From Bacteroidota bacterium (GTDB taxonomy: Bacteria; Bacteroidota; Bacteroidia; Flavobacteriales; Flavobacteriaceae): a stretch of DNA of 37,226 nucleotides. Shown here in pieces: positions 32,840 to 37,226 of the stretch. The DNA is taken from assembly GCA_027593245.1 (NCBI GenBank), contig JAQCJC010000011.1, forward strand, positions 1 through 37,226, written 5' to 3'. Under the pieces are notes generated by a model, which saw nothing but the letters and a program-made list of their open reading frames with translations, was not told the origin of the DNA and did no database searches. The position numbers and the translations under genes are program-made. The stretch's first letter is position 1. Every line of letters starts with the position of its first letter.

Positions 32840-35656
32840 ATGACGTACAATTTCAAGGAAATTGAAGCTAAGTGGCAAAATTACTGGGCGCAAAACAAGA
32901 CCTTTAAGGCGGAGATTAACACCAATAAGCCCAAATATTATGTTTTAGACATGTTCCCTTACCCTAGTGGAGCTGGTTTGCATGTAGGGCATCCACTGGG
33001 GTACATAGCCTCTGATATCTATGCACGCTACAAGCGTCATAAGGGCTTTAATGTATTGCATCCCCAAGGCTATGATAGCTTTGGACTTCCTGCTGAGCAA
33101 TACGCCATACAAACGGGTCAACACCCTGCCGTCACAACAGAAAAAAATATTAACACATATCGTCGTCAGCTAGATCAAATTGGTTTTTCATTTGATTGGA
33201 GTCGTGAAGTACGCACTTCTTCACCAGATTATTACAAATGGACACAGTGGATTTTTATTCAATTGTTTAACTCATGGTATGACAAAACGGATGATAAAGC
33301 AAAACTTATTACAGAGCTAATTGCGCACTTTTCATCGAAGGGGAATCAACACATTGATGCAGTCTGTGATGAAAACACAGCAGTATTTTCTGCTGAAGAA
33401 TGGAATGCTTTTTCAGCGCAACAGCAACAACAATACTTGTTGCAATACCGATTGACGTATTTAGCAGAGGCGGAGGTAAACTGGTGTCCAGAATTGGGAA
33501 CCGTTTTGGCCAATGATGAGATTGTCAATGGAGTCTCTGAGCGTGGAGGTTATCCAGTAGTTAGAAAAAAAATGACGCAATGGAGTATGCGTATTTCTGC
33601 TTATGCCGATCGCCTTTTGACAGGTTTAGAAAAAATAGATTGGACAGACGCTTTAAAAGAAAGTCAGCGCAATTGGATTGGAAAATCTATTGGAGCTTCT
33701 GTTCGATTTAATGTAGTTGGTTTTGATGCTAAAATTGAAGTCTTTACCACTCGTCCCGATACAATTTTTGGAGTATCATTTATGACCCTAGCACCCGAAC
33801 ATGAGTTGGTGAAATCCATCACTACGGAAACTCAGAAAGAGGCTGTAGAGCAGTATATTTTGGCCACTTCCAAGCGGAGCGAACGCGAGCGCACGGCCGA
33901 TGTAAAATCCATCTCAGGAGTGTTTACTGGAGCATATGCGGAGCACCCTTTCACCAAAGAATCCATCCCCATTTGGATTGGTGATTATGTGCTCGCAGGG
34001 TATGGAACAGGTGCTGTTATGGCAGTTCCCTGTGGTGATCAAAGAGATTATGATTTTGCCAAACATTTCAATATTTCTATTCCTAATATTTTTGATGGTG
34101 TTGATATTTCACAAGAAGCATTTACGGATAAGTCAAAAACTAAAATTGGGAACAGTCAATTTTTGGACGGTTTAGATTTTAAGTCTGCCACAAAACGTGT
34201 AATTGAAGCATTGGAAGATATCAGTCAAGGTGAAAGAAAAATAAATTATCGCCTACGCGATGCTGTATTTTCTAGACAGCGCTATTGGGGTGAGCCATTT
34301 CCAGTATATTATGAAGACGGTTTACCACAAATGATTGATCAAAGCCATTTACCCATAACACTTCCTGAAGTTGAAAAATATCTTCCAACCAAAGAAGGAG
34401 AGCCACCTTTGGGACGCGCTGAGGTTTGGGCTTGGGATACTCAAAAAAACACAGTGGTAAGCAATACCACAATTGACCACAAAACCATATTTCCGTTAGA
34501 ACTTAACACCATGCCGGGTTGGGCAGGAAGCTCGTGGTATTTCAACCGCTATATGGATGCTCATAATAGCGATGAATTTGCAAGTAAAGAAGCCCTAGAT
34601 TATTGGCAACAGGTTGATTTGTACATAGGAGGAAGCGAGCATGCAACTGGACATTTATTATATGCGCGTTTTTGGCAAAAATTCTTATTTGATTTGGGCT
34701 ATCTTCCAGTAGATGAGTTTGCGAAAAAACTCATCAACCAAGGTATGATTTTGGGCACTAGTGCTTTTGTGGCCCGAGTAAATGGCAGCAACACTTTTGT
34801 GTCTAACGACAAAATCACCAATGAAAACATTCAATACATTCATGCGGATGTTAGTTTTGTAAATGCTTCTAATGAATTGGATATTGAAGCGTTCAAATTG
34901 TGGCGAAAAGAATTTTCAACTGCAGAGTTCCACTTGTCTGATGATGGTAGTTTTAAAGTAAAGCGTGAGGTCGAGAAAATGTCAAAATCAAAATACAACG
35001 TCGTCAATCCAGATGAAATTTGCGCCACTTATGGCGCCGATGCATTGCGTTTGTATGAAATGTTCTTGGGCCCATTGGAGCAATATAAACCTTGGAATAC
35101 CGCAGGAATAACCGGGGTGAGTACTTTTCTAAAAAAACTATGGAAACTTTATGTAAACGACTCAGGAATTAAAGCGACTGATGAATCACCCTCAAAGGAT
35201 GCACTAAAAACCTTACACAAAACCATCAAGAAAGTTACGGAGGATATAGAACAGTTTTCGTTCAACACATCGGTTTCTAATTTTATGATTGCTGTAAATG
35301 AGCTTACTGCTCAGGGTTGTTCGAGTCGTTCGGTTCTCGAACCTCTTTTAATTCTGATTTCGCCATATGCGCCACACATTGCTGAAGAGTTGTGGGCAAA
35401 ATTAGGGCATCAGGCTTCTATTTCAAGCGCAAAGTTCCCTGTTTTCGAGCCCAGTCATTTGTTAGAAAGTTCAAAAAATTATCCAATTTCATTTAATGGT
35501 AAAATGCGTTTTACATTAGAGCTTTCAATGGATTTAAGTAAAGATGAAATTGAACAAACGGTTTTGGCACACGAAAAAACCATTGCACAACTGCAGGGAA
35601 GAGTGCCTAAGAAAGTGATTGTTGTACCTGGAAAAATTGTTAATATTGTTGGCTGA
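32840..35656 (+). CDS. leuS: Leucyl-tRNA synthetase
   Basis: Class I synthetase of 938 residues. It has the HIGH-type motif in MFPYPSGAGLHVGHPLGY, the CP1 editing domain with TTRPDTIFGVSF (near 304) and GTGAVMAVPCGDQRDYDFA, and KMSKSKYNVVNPD near residue 712. It is longer than E. coli LeuRS (about 860). Inserts are visible before the conserved AEVNWCPELGTVLANDE (DDKAKLITELIAHFSSKG...) and before KMSKS (GSNTFVSNDKITNENIQYIH...), as in other Bacteroidota. The start is MTYNFKEIEAKWQ; the longer frame runs into the ftsX start region. Its stop overlaps the SemiSWEET gene. Confidence 0.97.
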   Translation: MTYNFKEIEAKWQNYWAQNKTFKAEINTNKPKYYVLDMFPYPSGAGLHVGHPLGYIASDIYARYKRHKGFNVLHPQGYDSFGLPAEQYAIQTGQHPAVTTEKNINTYRRQLDQIGFSFDWSREVRTSSPDYYKWTQWIFIQLFNSWYDKTDDKAKLITELIAHFSSKGNQHIDAVCDENTAVFSAEEWNAFSAQQQQQYLLQYRLTYLAEAEVNWCPELGTVLANDEIVNGVSERGGYPVVRKKMTQWSMRISAYADRLLTGLEKIDWTDALKESQRNWIGKSIGASVRFNVVGFDAKIEVFTTRPDTIFGVSFMTLAPEHELVKSITTETQKEAVEQYILATSKRSERERTADVKSISGVFTGAYAEHPFTKESIPIWIGDYVLAGYGTGAVMAVPCGDQRDYDFAKHFNISIPNIFDGVDISQEAFTDKSKTKIGNSQFLDGLDFKSATKRVIEALEDISQGERKINYRLRDAVFSRQRYWGEPFPVYYEDGLPQMIDQSHLPITLPEVEKYLPTKEGEPPLGRAEVWAWDTQKNTVVSNTTIDHKTIFPLELNTMPGWAGSSWYFNRYMDAHNSDEFASKEALDYWQQVDLYIGGSEHATGHLLYARFWQKFLFDLGYLPVDEFAKKLINQGMILGTSAFVARVNGSNTFVSNDKITNENIQYIHADVSFVNASNELDIEAFKLWRKEFSTAEFHLSDDGSFKVKREVEKMSKSKYNVVNPDEICATYGADALRLYEMFLGPLEQYKPWNTAGITGVSTFLKKLWKLYVNDSGIKATDESPSKDALKTLHKTIKKVTEDIEQFSFNTSVSNFMIAVNELTAQGCSSRSVLEPLLILISPYAPHIAEELWAKLGHQASISSAKFPVFEPSHLLESSKNYPISFNGKMRFTLELSMDLSKDEIEQTVLAHEKTIAQLQGRVPKKVIVVPGKIVNIVG

Positions 35657-35918
35657 TTTAGATCTTATTGAAGGTGTAGGTTTACTTGCTGCTGCCCTTA
35701 CTACGTATTCGTTTTTGCCGCAAGTTTACAAAACATGGAAAACCAAGGATGTGTCTGCATTTTCTCTAACTACTTTCACTTTGTTTTTTGTTGGGATTGT
35801 TTGCTGGTTGATTTATGGAATTTACAAAGAAAGTTTATCCATGATTTTAGCCAATTCCATAACGATGGCATCGTCATTTGTGATTTTGCTTCTTATTATA
35901 AAATACAGAAAACCTTAA
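35649..35918 (+). CDS. SemiSWEET sugar transporter (PQ-loop repeat)
   Basis: A single three-helix PQ-loop unit of about 89 residues. TYSFLPQVYKTWKTKDVSAFSL holds the diagnostic Pro-Gln, followed by LTTFTLFFVGIVCWLIYGI and the last helix ANSITMASSFVILLLIIKY. SemiSWEETs dimerise to form a sugar facilitator. The frame has no ATG near the start. Several TTG codons are possible (35637, 35646, 35649); I chose 35649, which overlaps the leuS TGA and gives a normal length. The protein call is firm, the start is not. Confidence 0.85.
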   Translation: MADLDLIEGVGLLAAALTTYSFLPQVYKTWKTKDVSAFSLTTFTLFFVGIVCWLIYGIYKESLSMILANSITMASSFVILLLIIKYRKP

Positions 35919-35951
35919 CTGCCAAAATTTCATTTTTTCAAGGATTGGCGT

Positions 35952-35959
35952 TATTTTTG
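35952..35959 (+). promoter_or_regulatory. Possible -7 element of the zinc peptidase gene
   Basis: TATTTTTG matches TAnnTTTG, 24 nt before the ATG at 35984, in the 65-bp gap after the SemiSWEET gene. No clear -33 box. Confidence 0.3.
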
Positions 35960-35983
35960 ATATAAACAAACTAAAAAAATATT

Positions 35984-36676
35984 ATGGGAACCTATTATTT
36001 GTTACTTGGAATCATCACTTTAGTCAGTTGGATGGTAAGCTCTACGTTGAAACGTAAATTTGCAAAATATTCAAAAACACAACTAAGGAATGGCATGTCT
36101 GGTGCCGAAATTGCAGAAAAAATGCTTGCCGATCATGGCATAAACAATGTACGTGTAGTTTCTGTAAAAGGGCGTTTGACCGACCATTACAATCCAAAAG
36201 ACCGAACGGTGAACCTTAGTGAAGCCGTTTATCATGAACGCAATGCAGCCGCTGCTGCTGTCGCGGCACACGAATGTGGCCATGCGGTACAACATGCTCA
36301 GGCTTACAGTTGGTTGGAAATGCGATCGGCCTTGGTGCCTTTGGTGAGTATCTCCTCACGGCTTTCCATTTGGGTTATTTTTGCTGGACTGATGCTTGGT
36401 TTTGGTGCAGGGCTTGGACTTGGATATTGGGTGGCTGTACTTGGTTTTGTATTGATGGCTATTGCTACATCTTTCAGTTTTGCAACCCTCCCTGTAGAGT
36501 ACGATGCTAGTAATCGTGCATTGGCTTGGTTAAAAAATAAAAACATGGTCTCTCGTGAAGAATACGACGGTGCACAAGATGCTCTTAAATGGGCTGCGCG
36601 CACTTATTTGGTAGCAGCATTAGGTGCTTTAGCAACATTATTGTATTGGGCGCTTCAAATTTTTGGTAGAGATTAG
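35984..36676 (+). CDS. Membrane zinc metallopeptidase, YugP family
   Basis: A 230-residue inner-membrane protein. The zinc motif HECGH (His96, Glu97, His100) lies in AAVAAHECGHAVQHAQAY. Before it are RVVSVKGRLTDHYNPKDRTVNLSE and AVYHERNAAAAA, the standard YugP lead-in. Helices flank it: one at the N-terminus, two at about 115-170 and one near the C-terminus. FATLPVEYDASNRALAWL supplies the expected third ligand Glu/Asp. The substrate is unknown; the family is widespread. Its TAG overlaps the stop of the convergent Lrp gene by 4 nt. Confidence 0.92.
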   Translation: MGTYYLLLGIITLVSWMVSSTLKRKFAKYSKTQLRNGMSGAEIAEKMLADHGINNVRVVSVKGRLTDHYNPKDRTVNLSEAVYHERNAAAAAVAAHECGHAVQHAQAYSWLEMRSALVPLVSISSRLSIWVIFAGLMLGFGAGLGLGYWVAVLGFVLMAIATSFSFATLPVEYDASNRALAWLKNKNMVSREEYDGAQDALKWAARTYLVAALGALATLLYWALQIFGRD

Positions 36677-37131
36677 ATTTTAATCTGCCTGTCAAGTTGT
36701 TGATTTAGTGAAATAAACGTTTCTGTTCTGGAAACACCAGAAATATCTTGAATGCTTTTATTGAGAACGTTCATCAAATGTTCGTTGTCTTTACAAAGGA
36801 TTTTAATAAGAATACTCCAATCACCAGTCGTATAGTGGCATTCTAATACTTCTGGAATGCGCTTGAGTTGCCGCACCGCATCGGCATTGTTTTTTGCTTT
36901 CTCGAGGTATACCCCCACAAAGGCCATGGTTTTGTACCCTAAGACTTTGGGGTTAATTATAAATTTGGACCCCGCAATGAGCCCAGAATTTTCTAATTTT
37001 CGTAACCTTTGATGTATTGCAGCACCAGAAATCCCTATGTTTCGTGCAATTTCAAGCACCGGTGTGCGCGCATCTTTCATTAATGCACGTAAAATTGTTT
37101 TGTCAATACCGTCTATAGAAATTTTATCCAT
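36673..37131 (-). CDS. Lrp/AsnC family transcriptional regulator
   Basis: A 152-residue regulator. The N-terminal winged helix-turn-helix (about 5-60: ILRALMKDARTPVLEIARN, GISGAAIHQRLRKLENSGLI) is followed by the C-terminal ligand-binding RAM domain (about 70-148: MAFVGVYLEK, LECHYTTGDWSILIKILC). Such proteins form octamers or dimers and sense amino acids. No metabolic target gene is adjacent in the window, but the sequence ends 95 bp upstream, so a divergent partner could lie beyond the edge. Confidence 0.94.
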   Translation of the reverse strand: MDKISIDGIDKTILRALMKDARTPVLEIARNIGISGAAIHQRLRKLENSGLIAGSKFIINPKVLGYKTMAFVGVYLEKAKNNADAVRQLKRIPEVLECHYTTGDWSILIKILCKDNEHLMNVLNKSIQDISGVSRTETFISLNQQLDRQIKI

Positions 37132-37159
37132 TTTCTATCATTTTAAAGAGTAAACAGTA

Positions 37160-37194
37160 CAAAAATATATAAATATTTTATGATTTATAACAAA
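37160..37194 (-). promoter_or_regulatory. Possible promoter of the Lrp/AsnC gene
   Basis: Minus-strand TATTTTTG (37160-37167) matches TAnnTTTG, and TTTG (37191-37194) lies 23 nt upstream, slightly long for a -33 element. The surrounding 95 bp is extremely AT-rich. Confidence 0.4.
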
Positions 37195-37226
37195 ATCAAG
37201 CATTTAATATATTATATCCTAAGTAT

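Noticed and set aside
1-37226. CRISPR arrays, tRNA genes, insertion sequences, prophage or defence systems
   Set aside because: No regularly spaced repeats, cloverleaf-like sequence, transposase, integrase or known defence genes were seen; gaps between genes are short.

Overview
The window is a gene-dense, AT-rich stretch of a chromosome from a member of the Bacteroidota, most likely a marine or environmental Flavobacteriaceae. The evidence is the gene content (three-subunit succinate dehydrogenase with a b558-type anchor, paired active and inactive M16 peptidases, DUF4301, DUF3098 and DUF3127 families, L21 with an Ala/Lys-rich tail, single-chain GlyRS), the Bacteroidota-type promoters (TTTG, about 19 nt, TAnnTTTG) and the lack of Shine-Dalgarno sequences. 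I see no tRNA, rRNA, CRISPR array, insertion sequence or prophage. No gene-free stretch reaches 300 bases. Most of the window is ordinary core chromosome.

Layout. 1-1002: the 5' end of a large secreted lectin/adhesin running off the left edge. 1174-5148: glycyl-tRNA synthetase, a ComF-type phosphoribosyltransferase and a large Ig-like lipoprotein. 5145-8593: the sdhCAB operon (minus strand) with a recognisable promoter. 8775-11461: an Xaa-Pro aminopeptidase, a CxxxC heavy-metal-associated lipoprotein and an EamA transporter. 11513-14924: a two-gene M16 peptidase operon (active, then inactive). 15058-16020: rplU-rpmA with a textbook promoter and terminator. 16023-17937: a GNAT acetyltransferase and ahcY.

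18047-23720 is the most interesting region. Four genes are packed with overlapping ends: a phosphopantetheinyl transferase, a PnuC-family vitamin transporter, a NadR-type kinase and DUF4301. A TPP riboswitch and a TonB-dependent receptor follow. The riboswitch marks the receptor as a thiamine(-related) importer and raises the question whether the PnuC and kinase genes serve thiamine rather than nicotinamide riboside. DUF4301 shows motifs reminiscent of GT-A-fold nucleotidyltransferases, so the set may be an importer, kinase and nucleotidyltransferase module.

23773-29490: a Rieske-like lipoprotein that has lost its cluster ligands, greA with a hairpin at the predicted 5' end of its mRNA, a HIT protein, an orphan sensor kinase, a flavin reductase-like protein, DUF3127, and two tandem PPK2 polyphosphate kinases. 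29564-32762: a minus-strand envelope operon ftsX-DUF3098-uppP-truB, ending in a small beta-barrel gene broken by an in-frame TAA. 32840-37131: leuS, a SemiSWEET transporter with no ATG start, a YugP-type membrane zinc peptidase and an Lrp/AsnC regulator.

Genes are packed tightly, and several convergent pairs (5145-5148, 25271-25287, 36673-36676) overlap at their stop codons, leaving no room for a terminator between them.
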